64,000 nt of DNA. It comes from Pseudomonadota bacterium. Its GTDB lineage: Bacteria; Pseudomonadota; Gammaproteobacteria; Burkholderiales; Burkholderiaceae_E. The position numbers and the translations under genes are program-made. The DNA is taken from positions 25,607 through 89,606 of the forward strand of contig JAEWGX010000049.1 in NCBI GenBank assembly GCA_023388075.1, given 5' to 3'. Under the pieces are notes generated by a model that did no database searches, was not told the origin of the DNA, and saw only the letters and a program-made list of their open reading frames with translations. This document shows, piece by piece, positions 1-8,636 of this stretch. Each line of letters begins with the position of its first letter. Position 1 is the stretch's first letter.

Positions 1-280
1 CGGCGTGGGCCTGCGCGAGCCCCGTGACCAGGTTGGTCGCGCCGGGCCCGTTCTGCCCCGCGAGGAACACGCCGGCACGCCCGCTCGCGCGGGCGAATCC
101 GTCGGCCATGTGCACGCCGGTGCGCTCGTCGCGGACGCCGACGAAACGCACGTCGCGGGCATCGTAGAGCGCGTCGAAGATCTCCATCCCGGCCGAGCCG
201 ATCAGGCCGAAGACGTGGTCGACACCCTCCTCGCGCAGCGTCTGCACCACCGCCTGCCCGCCCGACATCCCGGTCTCCAT
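1..280 (-). CDS. Thiamine-diphosphate-dependent enzyme, N-terminal part (partial, runs off left edge)
   Basis: Only the first 93 residues are inside the window. They form the beginning of a ThDP enzyme of the acetolactate synthase superfamily: a start near METGMSGGQA, the catalytic glutamate at about residue 52 in VGVRDERTG, then a GQNGPGATNLVTG segment of the PYR domain. The GLIGSAG stretch and the QNGPG motif recall sulfoacetaldehyde acetyltransferase more than classical acetolactate synthase, but too little is present to name the reaction. It lies 82 bp downstream of a taurine/nitrate-type ABC importer on the same strand, so it is probably the next gene of that operon. What else it could be: any decarboxylase or ligase of this superfamily. 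Confidence 0.85.
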   Translation of the reverse strand, partial: METGMSGGQAVVQTLREEGVDHVFGLIGSAGMEIFDALYDARDVRFVGVRDERTGVHMADGFARASGRAGVFLAGQNGPGATNLVTGLAQAHA

Positions 281-362
281 CAGCCCATCCCTCCATCCCG
301 GCCGCCAACCCCGACCGGGACCGGCCGCCACACACCCGGCGGCTGCCGCGGACCAGGCGTCC

Positions 363-1235
363 TCAACTCTGCATCCCCCACTTGCGCACGGTGTGCTCTT
401 CCACCTTGCGGAAGATCAGCCCCTCCACCAGGAGCCCGATGATGATCACCGCGAACAACCCGCTGAACACGGCGGGGATGTCGAAGAGGTTCTTGCTCTC
501 GTAGATGAACCAGCCGAGGCCGCCCCCGCCGGAGCTGGATCCGAACACGAGCTCGGCCGCGATCAGGGTGCGCCAGGCGAAAGCCCAGCCGATCTTGAGC
601 CCGCTCACGATGCTCGGGAAGGCCGCGGGGATGAGGATGCGCGTCACGTAGCGCATGCCCCGGAGCCCGTAGTTGCGCCCGACCATGCGCAAGGTGTCGG
701 AGACGGCGAGGAAGCCGGAGTGAGTGTTCAGCGCCACCGGCCAGAGCACCGCGTGGATCAGCACGAAGATCAGGCTCGGCGCGCCCAACCCGAACCAGAT
801 CAGCGCGAGCGGCAGCAGCGCGATCGCCGGCAGCGGATTCAGCATCGCGGTGAGCGTCTCCAGCAGGTCGTTGCCCAGGCGCGTGGTCACCGCGAGGACG
901 GTGAGCACGAGGGCGACCGCCAGGCCGGCAAAATAGCCTTGCAGCAGCACCTTCACCGACACCCATGCCTTGATCAGCATCTCCCCGGTCATGGTGCGCT
1001 CGATGAAGGTCTGCATCGTGGCCGTGAACGTGGGCAGGATCAGGTCGTTGTCCAGGTACACGGCATACGCCTGCCAGATCGCCGCAAGCAGCAGCAGGAG
1101 CACCATCTTGCGCAGCCAGGCCTGGCCGGTGATGCGCTCCCATGGGGTCAACGCCACCTGGACCACGCCGATGTCGTGCTCCTGCACCTGCGGGCGCATG
1201 TACTCGGGACGCTGCACGATCTCAGGCACGGACAT
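363..1235 (-). CDS. ABC transporter permease, taurine/nitrate/sulfonate type (SsuC/TauC-like)
   Basis: This 290-residue inner-membrane protein has the layout of binding-protein-dependent permeases: a cytoplasmic N-terminus, a first membrane segment near residues 43-62, and about five more hydrophobic segments. A coupling-helix region around GLKIGWAFAWRTLIAAEL is typical of the SsuC/TauC family and contacts the ATPase. Its start overlaps the end of the upstream ATPase gene by 14 bp, which indicates translational coupling. With the ATPase and binding protein just upstream it forms a complete importer. The substrate cannot be read from the sequence; the family takes up sulfonates, nitrate, thiamine precursors or aromatic acids. 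Confidence 0.93.
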   Translation of the reverse strand: MSVPEIVQRPEYMRPQVQEHDIGVVQVALTPWERITGQAWLRKMVLLLLLAAIWQAYAVYLDNDLILPTFTATMQTFIERTMTGEMLIKAWVSVKVLLQGYFAGLAVALVLTVLAVTTRLGNDLLETLTAMLNPLPAIALLPLALIWFGLGAPSLIFVLIHAVLWPVALNTHSGFLAVSDTLRMVGRNYGLRGMRYVTRILIPAAFPSIVSGLKIGWAFAWRTLIAAELVFGSSSGGGGLGWFIYESKNLFDIPAVFSGLFAVIIIGLLVEGLIFRKVEEHTVRKWGMQS

Positions 1236-2016
1236 CCTCCACGGACTCGACCCGATCCGCGAACAGCGCCCGGTGGATGCGCTCGGACAGGCGCTCGCCG
1301 GTGGCCGGGTCGGTCCGGTCTTCGCCGTCGCTGTTGAGCTCGCCCTTCACCTGGCCCGGGTGCGGCGACAGCAGCAGGATGCGGCTGCCGATGCGCACCG
1401 CCTCCGGGATCGAATGGGTGACGAACATGACGGTGAAGTGCGTGTCCTCCCAGAGCTGCAGCAGCTCGTCCTGCATCTTGCTGCGGGTGAGCGCATCCAG
1501 GGCGGCGAAGGGCTCGTCCATCAGCAGGATGTCCGGCTCCATCGCCATGCCGCGGGCGATCGCGACCCGCTGCTTCATGCCCCCGGAGAGCATGTGCGGA
1601 TAGGAATCCGCGAAGCGGGTCAGGTTGACCTTCTCGATGTAGGCCATCGCCCGCTCCTCGGCCTCCTTGCCGGACAACCTGCCCGACGACTCCAGCGCGA
1701 ACATCACGTTGCGCTTGACCGTGCGCCAGGGCAGCAGCTGGTCGAACTCCTGGAAGACCATCACGCGGTCCGGCCCCGGTTGGGTGATGCGCCGGCCCTT
1801 GAGCGTGATCTCGCCCTCGACCGGCGCGAGATACCCGCCCACCGCCTTCAGGAGCGTGGACTTGCCGCAGCCGGAGGGCCCCAGGACCACGAAGCGGTCA
1901 CCGCGGTGGACATCGAAGCCCACCCGGTAGGTCGCGGTGACCAGGTGCCGGCTGGTCTTGTACTGCAGCGTGACCCCCTTGACGTGGAGCAGGGGGGCTT
2001 CGGTGGCTGCGGCCAT
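1222..2016 (-). CDS. ABC transporter ATP-binding protein (SsuB/TauB-like)
   Basis: A 264-residue ATPase. Walker A GPSGCGKST, a Q-loop in VFQEFDQLLPW, the signature LSGGMKQR, Walker B ILLMDEPFAALD and the H-loop THSIPEA appear in order. The start codon MAAATEAP is chosen because GGAGGA sits about six bases upstream. An open frame extends further upstream but lies inside the binding-protein gene and has no family similarity. The gene lies 29 bp after the binding protein and overlaps the permease by 14 bp. It energises the importer encoded here. Confidence 0.95.
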   Translation of the reverse strand: MAAATEAPLLHVKGVTLQYKTSRHLVTATYRVGFDVHRGDRFVVLGPSGCGKSTLLKAVGGYLAPVEGEITLKGRRITQPGPDRVMVFQEFDQLLPWRTVKRNVMFALESSGRLSGKEAEERAMAYIEKVNLTRFADSYPHMLSGGMKQRVAIARGMAMEPDILLMDEPFAALDALTRSKMQDELLQLWEDTHFTVMFVTHSIPEAVRIGSRILLLSPHPGQVKGELNSDGEDRTDPATGERLSERIHRALFADRVESVEDVRA

Positions 2017-2045
2017 GTGTCTCCTCCGGTCGTCCGGTTCGCGGC

Positions 2046-3056
2046 TCAACTGCCTTCGAGATCGTGGATGTCGTCGAAGAACAGGTCCTTCCAGCTCGCG
2101 GGCTTGTTCTTCAGGGTTCCGACCTCGTGCATGAAGACGGCGAACGGCAGCACGCGCTGCGGCGCGACGGTGTACGTGATCTGCGGATCGGACATCATCT
2201 TGTGGATCTTGTCCACCGACTCCTTGCCGCCACCCTGCTTCACGTACAGCTCCGCGGCACGCCGCTTGTCGGCGTTCACGAAGTCGGTCGCCTCCTTCAA
2301 CGCATCCACCACCGCCTTGTACGTCTTCGGATTCTCCTCGCGGAACTTGCTCACCGCCCAGACCATCAGGAAGGTGTTGGGACCACCCATGACGTCGTAG
2401 GAGTTGAGCACCGTGTGGATCTTGGGATCCTCGAGCGCGTAGTACTGGAAGGGCGGCGAGGTGAACTGCGCCGTGATCTCGCCCTTGCCCGAGAGAAGGG
2501 CGGTCAGCCCTTCCGGATGCGGCAGGCGGACCATCAGCGGGTTGAGCTTGCGGTAGTTCTCCACCCCGAAGGCCTTGGCCGCCGCCATCTGCAGGTAGGT
2601 CGTCTGCACCGAGGAGCCCGCGCCGGCCATCGCGATGCGGTCCTTGTCCGTGAAGTCCTGGATCGTCTTCACGTCCGGATTGCGCGTCACCAGCAGGTTC
2701 GGCATCGACGACAGCGCGGCCACGCCCTTCACGTCCAGCTTGCCGCGGGTACGGTCCCACAGGATGAACGCCGGGCCGGTGCCGCCCGCGGCGAAGTGAA
2801 GGCCGCCCGCAAGGAGCGCGTCGTTGGCCGCCGCTCCGGCCCCGACCCGCGACCACGTGACCTTGGTCTTGTCGAGGCCGGCCTTCTGCAGGTGCTTCTC
2901 GACGAGCTTCTCCTGCTCCATGACGGTCAGCTGCATGTATCCGATGCCGAACTGGCTCACCAGCTTGACCTCGTCGACCTCCGCGTGCGCGGTCGCCGTG
3001 ACGGCCACCGCGGTGATGCCGGCAGCCAGCAGCCGCAGGGTGTGTCTCCGTTCCAT
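2046..3056 (-). CDS. ABC transporter substrate-binding protein, NitT/TauT family
   Basis: A 336-residue periplasmic protein with a clear signal peptide: MERRHTLR, a hydrophobic stretch, then a TAHA cleavage site near residue 25. The mature part is an NMT1/TauA-like binding fold with the typical GGTGPAF ligand loop (about residues 91-97) and an ALSSMPNLLV strand. Downstream ATPase and permease genes complete the transporter. The upstream carboxyltransferase gene ends 51 bp before this start, on the same strand. The likely ligand is an organic acid or sulfonate acted on by the upstream CoA-transferase and carboxyltransferases, but that is inference from position. Confidence 0.93.
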   Translation of the reverse strand: MERRHTLRLLAAGITAVAVTATAHAEVDEVKLVSQFGIGYMQLTVMEQEKLVEKHLQKAGLDKTKVTWSRVGAGAAANDALLAGGLHFAAGGTGPAFILWDRTRGKLDVKGVAALSSMPNLLVTRNPDVKTIQDFTDKDRIAMAGAGSSVQTTYLQMAAAKAFGVENYRKLNPLMVRLPHPEGLTALLSGKGEITAQFTSPPFQYYALEDPKIHTVLNSYDVMGGPNTFLMVWAVSKFREENPKTYKAVVDALKEATDFVNADKRRAAELYVKQGGGKESVDKIHKMMSDPQITYTVAPQRVLPFAVFMHEVGTLKNKPASWKDLFFDDIHDLEGS

Positions 3057-3107
3057 CGTAGCGTCTCCTCGTGTCGTGTTGACCGGACTGTGATGCCTGT
3101 CGTCACC

Positions 3108-4691
3108 TCATGGCCTGACTCCGTATCTCGCCTTGGGTCCGACAGTGGTGCGCAACCGCGCCTGTGCCGCGTCGATGAAGCGGCACAGGTACGGACGCGT
3201 CTCCCTCGGGTCGATGATCTCCTCGACGCCGAATGCCTCGGCCGTGCGAAAGGGCGATGCGAGCGCCCGCAGCTCGGCCTCGATCTCCTGCTCCCGCGCG
3301 CGCGGATCGGCCGCCTGGGCGATCTCGCGCCGGAAGGCGGCGGCGACGCCGCCCTCCACCGGCAGCGACCCCCACTCCGCCGACGGCCAGGCGATCTTCA
3401 GCTCCAGGCCGTTCTTGTCGGTCGCCCCCATGCCGGCCATCCCGTAGCACTTGCGGATCACAACGGTATACATCGGGACGCTTGCCTGCAAGCCGACATA
3501 GACGCTGCGCATCCCCTCGCGCAGCGTGGCCGCGGCCTCCGCGTCCTTGCCCACCATGAAGCCGGGGACGTCCACGAAGAAGATCAGCGGGATGTGGAAG
3601 GTGTCGCAGAGCTCGATGAAGTGGGTCTGCTTGCGGGCCGCCCTCACGTCCATCGCGCCGCCGTACACGGACGGGTTGTTGGCGACGATGCCCACCACCT
3701 TCCCGTTCATCCGCGCGAGGCAGGTGATCACCGCGCGTCCGAACGACGGCTGGATCTCGAAGACGGAGCCGCGATCCGCCACCAGCGCGACCAGCCGCTT
3801 CATGTCGTACGGCCGGCGCCGGTTCCGCGGCACGATGTCGGCGAGCGCATCCTCGCAGCGATCGGGGGGATCGTCGCTCGCGACCGAGGGCGGCAGCTCC
3901 CAGACGTTGGCCGGCATGTAGGACAGGTAGCGGCGGATCAGCTCGAGGCAGGCCGCTTCGCTCTCCGCCACGTTGTCGATGGTCCCGGCGACGTCCACCG
4001 CGAGCTGGTGCCCGCCGAGCTCTTCCTTGGTGAGGCGCTGTCCGAGCGAACGCTCCACGACCGGCGGGCCGGCCGCGAAGACCTGGCTGCTCCCGCGCAC
4101 CATCACCGACCAGTGCGACAGGATGGCGCGACCGGCGGGCCCACCGGCCGCGGTGCCCATCACCGCGCAGACCACGGGCACCTCGCCCATCAGCTGCACC
4201 GAGCGCTCGAAGCCGTGGACGCCCGGGAAGATCGAGTGCCCGCGCCGCTGGATGGACGTCACGCTGCCGCCCGCGCCGTCGATCAGGTTGACCAGCGGAA
4301 TGCGGTACTGGTGCGCCAGGTCCTCGACGAAGCCGCCCTGCCCACCCTTCTTGCGGTCACCGCTCCAACTTGTGCCGCCGCGAACGGTGAAGTCCTCGCC
4401 CCCGATCGCCACCGGGCGGCCGTCGATGCGCGCGAGGCCCATCACGTACGGCGCAGGCGTGACGCCGACCAGGTTCGCGCCCTCGTAGCGACCCTGCCCC
4501 GTGAGGCGGCCCACCTCCTGGAAGGAATCGGCATCCGCCAGGCCGGCGATTCGCTCGCGGATGGTGAGGCGCCCCTGCTCGTGATGGCGCCGCACGGCCT
4601 CCTCGCCACCGAGGCGATCGGCGTGATCGCGGCGCAGCGCGAGCTCGTCGAGCTCCGCCTGCCACTCCCGAGGGCTGCCGGACTCGGCCAC
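3108..4691 (-). CDS. Acyl-CoA carboxylase beta (carboxyltransferase) subunit, copy 2
   Basis: A 527-residue biotin-dependent carboxyltransferase of the propionyl-/methylcrotonyl-CoA carboxylase beta family. Both crotonase-like halves are present: the N-terminal half with RIDGRPVAIGGEDFTVRGG and the GAGGSVTS oxyanion loop near residues 139-146, and the C-terminal half with PLIFFVDVPGFMVG and MAGMGATDKNG. Length equals that of the family. It lies six bases after the biotin carrier gene. A second full-length carboxyltransferase lies on the other side of that carrier, so two different subunits share one carrier. No biotin carboxylase gene is in the window. Confidence 0.92.
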   Translation of the reverse strand: MAESGSPREWQAELDELALRRDHADRLGGEEAVRRHHEQGRLTIRERIAGLADADSFQEVGRLTGQGRYEGANLVGVTPAPYVMGLARIDGRPVAIGGEDFTVRGGTSWSGDRKKGGQGGFVEDLAHQYRIPLVNLIDGAGGSVTSIQRRGHSIFPGVHGFERSVQLMGEVPVVCAVMGTAAGGPAGRAILSHWSVMVRGSSQVFAAGPPVVERSLGQRLTKEELGGHQLAVDVAGTIDNVAESEAACLELIRRYLSYMPANVWELPPSVASDDPPDRCEDALADIVPRNRRRPYDMKRLVALVADRGSVFEIQPSFGRAVITCLARMNGKVVGIVANNPSVYGGAMDVRAARKQTHFIELCDTFHIPLIFFVDVPGFMVGKDAEAAATLREGMRSVYVGLQASVPMYTVVIRKCYGMAGMGATDKNGLELKIAWPSAEWGSLPVEGGVAAAFRREIAQAADPRAREQEIEAELRALASPFRTAEAFGVEEIIDPRETRPYLCRFIDAAQARLRTTVGPKARYGVRP

Positions 4692-4697
4692 TGCGCC

Positions 4698-4928
4698 TTA
4701 CCCCTTGGTCGCCTGGAGCACGGCCACGACCTCGCCCTCGGCCACGGCGACGCCTTCGGCGACGCGGAACTCGAGCACGGTGCCACCATCCTCGACGACC
4801 ACCGGAATCTCCATCTTCATCGATTCGATGATCATCAGCGTATCGCCGGGGCCGACCTGCTGGCCAACCTCCGTGGTGATCTTCCAGACCGATCCGGTCA
4901 CCTCAGAGCGCGCTTCATACGTTGCCAA
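4698..4928 (-). CDS. Single-domain biotin carboxyl carrier protein
   Basis: A 76-residue biotinyl domain and nothing else. The biotinylation motif IIESMKMEIP places the modified lysine at residue 38, about 38 residues from the C-terminus, the usual spacing. Serine stands where many carriers have alanine (ESMKM instead of EAMKM), a variant seen in other single-domain carriers. There is no fused biotin carboxylase domain. The gene is sandwiched between two carboxyltransferase genes and presumably carries carboxybiotin to one or both of them. An alternative is a lipoyl domain, but MKM with this context favours biotin. Confidence 0.93.
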   Translation of the reverse strand: MATYEARSEVTGSVWKITTEVGQQVGPGDTLMIIESMKMEIPVVVEDGGTVLEFRVAEGVAVAEGEVVAVLQATKG

Positions 4929-4953
4929 TTGATGTCTCCTCTACGGGGCGAGG

Positions 4954-6522
4954 TCAGAAACTGGTGGGCCATGCGCTCATCAGGTGCCGACCGACGCCAT
5001 TGGTCATGCGCGAGCGGTGCACCTGGAGCATCCGGATCAGGTAGTCGCGCGTATCCTGGGGGCGGATCACGGACTGCACCGCGCCGATCGCGGCGATGTC
5101 CCAGACCTCGCTGCCCCGGCTCATCGCCTGGAACGCCTCCTCGAAGCCCGGCTCGCCGGGGCCGAGCCCATGCACCACCTTGACCGCGAACTGGGGGTCC
5201 ATGAAGCTGATCTCGGCGGTTGGCCAGGCGGCCATCTCGTCGGAGTTGCGGCCGCCGCCCATGTTGAGATAGGCCTGGCCGTAGCTCTTGCGCAGCACGA
5301 TCGACAGCTTGGGCACGGTCACCAGCGCGAGCGCGTTCATGAAGTTCATGATCTTGCCCGGCGCGCGCTTGCGCTCGGCGTCGGTGCCGATCGCGAACCC
5401 TGGAGTGTCCACCAGCATCACGATCGGAATGTTGAAGGAGTCGCACAGGACCAGGAAGCTCGTGATCTTCTCGCAGGCATCGGTGTCGAGCGCGCCCCCC
5501 TTCACCAGCGGATTGGTCGCGACGACGCCGACGGTGTGGCCCGCCAGCCGCGCCAGGCCGGTGACCGCGACCTTGCCGAAGCGCGCCTTGAGCTCGAAGA
5601 AGCTGTCGCGGTCGACGACCGCCCGCACGATGCGCCGCATGTCGTAGACCCGCGTGCGGCTCTCGGGCAGCAGGGAGAGGATGTCCGGCATCTCGTCGCC
5701 GGAGCCCGCCGGCACCGGCCGCACCGGCGGCGCTTCGGCCTGGTGCGACGGCAGGTAATCGAGGAAGCGGCGCAGGAGGTCGAGCGCCTCCTCGTCGGTA
5801 TCCGCGACCGCGTCCGCGAGTCCGGTGACCTCCGCGTGCAGGCGCCAGCCGCCGAGCTCCTCCGGATCCACCTTCTCGCCCATGGCGAGCGATGCCAGCA
5901 ACGGGCTCGAGACCGCCAGCACGGAGCCCTTGCGGATCACGCTGAAATCCGAAAGCGCCGCGTACCAGGACGAGGAGCCGTACGAGAAGCCGAGCGTCGC
6001 GGAAACCCACGGCGTCTCCCGCAGGCGCTGGTACTGGCTGCCGTCGTTGCCCAGGAGGCTTCCCATCCCGCGGGAGCCCATCGTGTCCGGCATGCGGGCG
6101 CCCGAGGATTCGCCAAGGAAGACCAGCGGCAGCCCGCGCTGGGTCGCCACCCGCTTCATGTGCGCGATCTTGCGCCCGTTGGTCGCCGCGCTGGATGCGC
6201 CCATCACCGTGAAGTCGTTGACCACCAGCGCGGCCTCGCGGCCCGCGATCCGCGCGAACCCCGCGATCTTGCCGTCGGCCGGGGAACGCTCCTGGTCGGC
6301 CGGATTGGCCGACGTGCCGAAGAGGCCCGATTCGATGAAGGACCCCGGATCGCAGAGGTAGTCGATCCGCTGACGGGCGTCCAGCCAGCCCGCCTGCCGG
6401 CGGCGCGCGAGCTTCTCGGGGCTGCCCATCGCCAGCGCGCGGGCCAGCCGTCGCTCGTACTCGCGCATGACCGCCTCGTGGTGCGACGCGGGTGGACGGT
6501 CCATGGAAGACTCGCCAGTCAT
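4954..6522 (-). CDS. Acyl-CoA carboxylase beta (carboxyltransferase) subunit, copy 1
   Basis: A 522-residue carboxyltransferase. The first half contains the ALVVNDFTVMGAS segment and the SSGARMPD oxyanion loop; the second half contains IVMLVDTPGFAIGTDAE and a GQAYLNMGGG segment. It is only distantly similar to the copy at 3108-4691, so this is not a recent duplication. The start overlaps the stop of the upstream CoA-transferase gene by four bases (ATGA), which implies coupled translation. The substrate is unknown; the pairing with a CoA-transferase suggests an acyl-CoA made from an imported acid. Confidence 0.92.
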   Translation of the reverse strand: MTGESSMDRPPASHHEAVMREYERRLARALAMGSPEKLARRRQAGWLDARQRIDYLCDPGSFIESGLFGTSANPADQERSPADGKIAGFARIAGREAALVVNDFTVMGASSAATNGRKIAHMKRVATQRGLPLVFLGESSGARMPDTMGSRGMGSLLGNDGSQYQRLRETPWVSATLGFSYGSSSWYAALSDFSVIRKGSVLAVSSPLLASLAMGEKVDPEELGGWRLHAEVTGLADAVADTDEEALDLLRRFLDYLPSHQAEAPPVRPVPAGSGDEMPDILSLLPESRTRVYDMRRIVRAVVDRDSFFELKARFGKVAVTGLARLAGHTVGVVATNPLVKGGALDTDACEKITSFLVLCDSFNIPIVMLVDTPGFAIGTDAERKRAPGKIMNFMNALALVTVPKLSIVLRKSYGQAYLNMGGGRNSDEMAAWPTAEISFMDPQFAVKVVHGLGPGEPGFEEAFQAMSRGSEVWDIAAIGAVQSVIRPQDTRDYLIRMLQVHRSRMTNGVGRHLMSAWPTSF

Positions 6523-7778
6523 GATTCGCAGCGGATCGCCCCGGCGGCGGCCAGCTCGTCGATGCGCGCATCCGGCATGCCGAGCAGGCTGCGGAGCACC
6601 CGCCGGGTGTCCTGGCCGGTACGGCGGCCACTGTGCCGCACCCGGCCGGGTGTGTCGGACAACCGTGGGACCACGGCGGCCATCGCGACGCTGCCCAGCT
6701 CGTCATCCTCCGCGCTCACGATCGAGCCGCGCGCCCTGTAGTGCGGGTCGCCGAAGATGTCGGCGATCGTGTAGATCCGGGTGGCAGGCACCCCGGCTTC
6801 CACCAGGCGGCGCTCCAGCGTCTCGAGCGGCAGGCCGGCCGTCCAGCGCGCGATGATGTCGTCGATCTCCTCGTGGTTCTCGGAGCGGGCGATCGCCGTG
6901 GCGAAGCGCGGGTCCGCGCCGAGCGCCTCCTGCCCCATGGCGGCCAGCAGTCGGCGGAAGATCGGATCCGCCATCGCGGTGATGTGTATGAACTGGCCGT
7001 CGCCGGTCGGATAGAGATTGTTGGGCGTGCTCTCCGGCAGCCGCGAGCCGGAGCGCCCGGCCACGTGGCCGGTCTTCTCGTACGCGGCGATCCACGGCTC
7101 CATGAAGCTGAAGGCGCACTCGTAGAGCGCGGCGTCGATGCACTGGCCGCGGCCCGTCTTCTCGCGCGCGAGCAGCGCGAGGGTCGCCCCGAACGCCCCG
7201 TAGAGGCCGGTGATGTAGTCCGTCATCGACACCGCGATCCGGGACGGGGCCCGGTCCGGGTCCCCGGTCAGATGGCGCAGCCCGCTGACCGCTTCGCTGA
7301 TCACGCCATAGCCCGCCCGCTGGCTGTAGGGGCCATCCTGCCCGAAGCCGCTGATGCGGACCATCACCAGGCCCGGATTGCGCTCGGCGAGCGCCGCGTA
7401 CCCGAGGCCCCATCGCTCGAGCCCCCCGGGGCGGAAGTTCTCCACCACCACGTCGCACCGCGCCGCAAGGTCCGCGACGATCGCCTGGCCCTGCGGATGC
7501 CGGAGGTCGACCGAGATGAGGCCCTTGTTGCGGAAGATGCTGGCGGCATACAGCGACTTTCCGTGAAAGCGCTTGCCCATGGTGCGTACCGGATCGCCGT
7601 CGGCCGGTTCCACCTTGATCACTTCCGCGCCGAAATCGGCCAGCAGGCGCCCGCAGAACGGGCCCGCCACGGTGGAACCCATCTCCAGCACCCTGTAGCC
7701 GCGCAGCGGTCCGTCTCCCGGTCCGTCCTCTCCCGGGCGGGTCGTTCGCGGCTGCTGCAGGTCTTCGGCTGTGGCCAT
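6519..7778 (-). CDS. CaiB/BaiF (family III) CoA-transferase
   Basis: A 419-residue family III CoA-transferase. The N-terminal GYRVLEMGSTVAGPFCGRLLADFGAEVIKVE block is typical, and DPVRTMG, NKGLISVDL and ENFRPGGLERWG follow. The usual catalytic aspartate falls in VSMTDYITGLYG. The enzyme moves CoA between acyl groups, so it probably activates the acid brought in by the downstream ABC importer. It is the first enzyme gene after the GntR regulator (18 bp gap) and overlaps the carboxyltransferase gene by four bases. The donor and acceptor acids cannot be inferred. Confidence 0.93.
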   Translation of the reverse strand: MATAEDLQQPRTTRPGEDGPGDGPLRGYRVLEMGSTVAGPFCGRLLADFGAEVIKVEPADGDPVRTMGKRFHGKSLYAASIFRNKGLISVDLRHPQGQAIVADLAARCDVVVENFRPGGLERWGLGYAALAERNPGLVMVRISGFGQDGPYSQRAGYGVISEAVSGLRHLTGDPDRAPSRIAVSMTDYITGLYGAFGATLALLAREKTGRGQCIDAALYECAFSFMEPWIAAYEKTGHVAGRSGSRLPESTPNNLYPTGDGQFIHITAMADPIFRRLLAAMGQEALGADPRFATAIARSENHEEIDDIIARWTAGLPLETLERRLVEAGVPATRIYTIADIFGDPHYRARGSIVSAEDDELGSVAMAAVVPRLSDTPGRVRHSGRRTGQDTRRVLRSLLGMPDARIDELAAAGAIRCES

Positions 7779-7796
7779 CGTGTCTGACTCTTCCGA

Positions 7797-8582
7797 TCAG
7801 AGGATGTAGCTTTGGTACCGGTTCAGGTACTCGCAAGCGCTTCGCATGTTCGCGCGCCGAAGCTCCTCGGCAGCCCGGGCGTCCCCGGCGCGCATCGCCC
7901 GGAGCACGGCGAGATGCTCCGAAAGACCCGTCCTGGCCCGTCCGGGCAGGATGATGATCCGGCGGATGAGCACCTGGGTCTTCTCGTAGATGCTGTCCAG
8001 CATCTGCGCCAGCACGGCGTTGTCCGCCGCCTCCATCGCCCGGCGCCGAAAGCGCTCGTAGCCGGCGATGAACGCGTCGAAGTCGCTTGCCTCCACGAAG
8101 GCCGTCATCGGTCCCTCGAAGAGCTCGAGCAGCTCCTGCCAGGTCTCCGGCGGGCTGTTCTCCGTGGCCAGGCGCACGCACAGCCCTTCGAGCACCTCGC
8201 GCACGTGATAGATGTGAAAGACCTGCGCGATGTCGAGCCGGGTGACGATGGCGCCGCGATTGGGGATCCGCTCGATGAGCCCGCGCTGCTCCAGCGCCGA
8301 GAACGCTTCGCGCACCTGGGTGCGGGGCACGCCGAACTCGAGCGCGACCTCGTGCTCGCGAAGCTTCGACGCGGGCGGAATCTGCTGGCGGGCTATCCGT
8401 TCCCGCAGGGTATCGAGCAGGCTCGGCGCGTCGGCGCCCCGTCCCCGCGGCCTTCGCCGGCCGACGGCCTCTTCGTCCTTCGGAGCGGAGACCGATCGCA
8501 GCCGCGCACTGTTTTCTTCTCCATCCCGCGCGGCGCGCGGCATGGCGCGGCCCGTGGAACGCCGCTTCGTCGTCTCCGCCAT
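7797..8582 (-). CDS. GntR-family transcriptional regulator, FCD (FadR) subfamily
   Basis: 261 residues. A polar, arginine-rich tail of about 50 residues precedes the winged helix (about 53-118; LREHEVALEFGVPRTQVREA with the wing ending GAIVTRL). The all-helical FCD ligand domain follows, with the characteristic HIYHVREVLEGL entry helix. FCD regulators bind small organic acids and usually repress their own operon. The gene is first in a same-strand series that continues to 1, and a tandem TTGT-N2-ACAA element lies just upstream of its start. It is therefore probably an autorepressor of the whole operon. Confidence 0.93.
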   Translation of the reverse strand: MAETTKRRSTGRAMPRAARDGEENSARLRSVSAPKDEEAVGRRRPRGRGADAPSLLDTLRERIARQQIPPASKLREHEVALEFGVPRTQVREAFSALEQRGLIERIPNRGAIVTRLDIAQVFHIYHVREVLEGLCVRLATENSPPETWQELLELFEGPMTAFVEASDFDAFIAGYERFRRRAMEAADNAVLAQMLDSIYEKTQVLIRRIIILPGRARTGLSEHLAVLRAMRAGDARAAEELRRANMRSACEYLNRYQSYIL

Positions 8583-8611
8583 GCCCGGACTCTACGAGTC
8601 TGCCAACAGTT

Positions 8612-8633
8612 TTGTCAACAAACTTGTAGACAA
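8612..8633. promoter_or_regulatory. Tandem GntR-type operator (two TTGT-N2-ACAA palindromes)
   Basis: TTGTCAACAA at 8612-8621 and TTGTAGACAA at 8624-8633 are two copies of the same short palindrome, with centres 12 bp apart, so they lie on nearly the same DNA face. They sit in the 54-bp gap upstream of the GntR gene. FadR-subfamily regulators characteristically bind sites of the form GT-N(0-3)-AC, and this element matches that layout. Binding by the adjacent regulator is inference. Confidence 0.7.
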
Positions 8634-8636
8634 GAC

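Noticed and set aside
1222..2856. A longer version of the ABC ATPase with about 280 extra N-terminal codons
   Set aside because: The extension overlaps the binding protein gene and has no family similarity; GGAGGA before 2016 marks the real start.
2064..5183. A 1039-codon open frame on the plus strand opposite the binding protein and carboxyltransferases
   Set aside because: Same reason: low-complexity His/Arg/Asp-rich product; the minus strand holds well-defined genes with good motifs.
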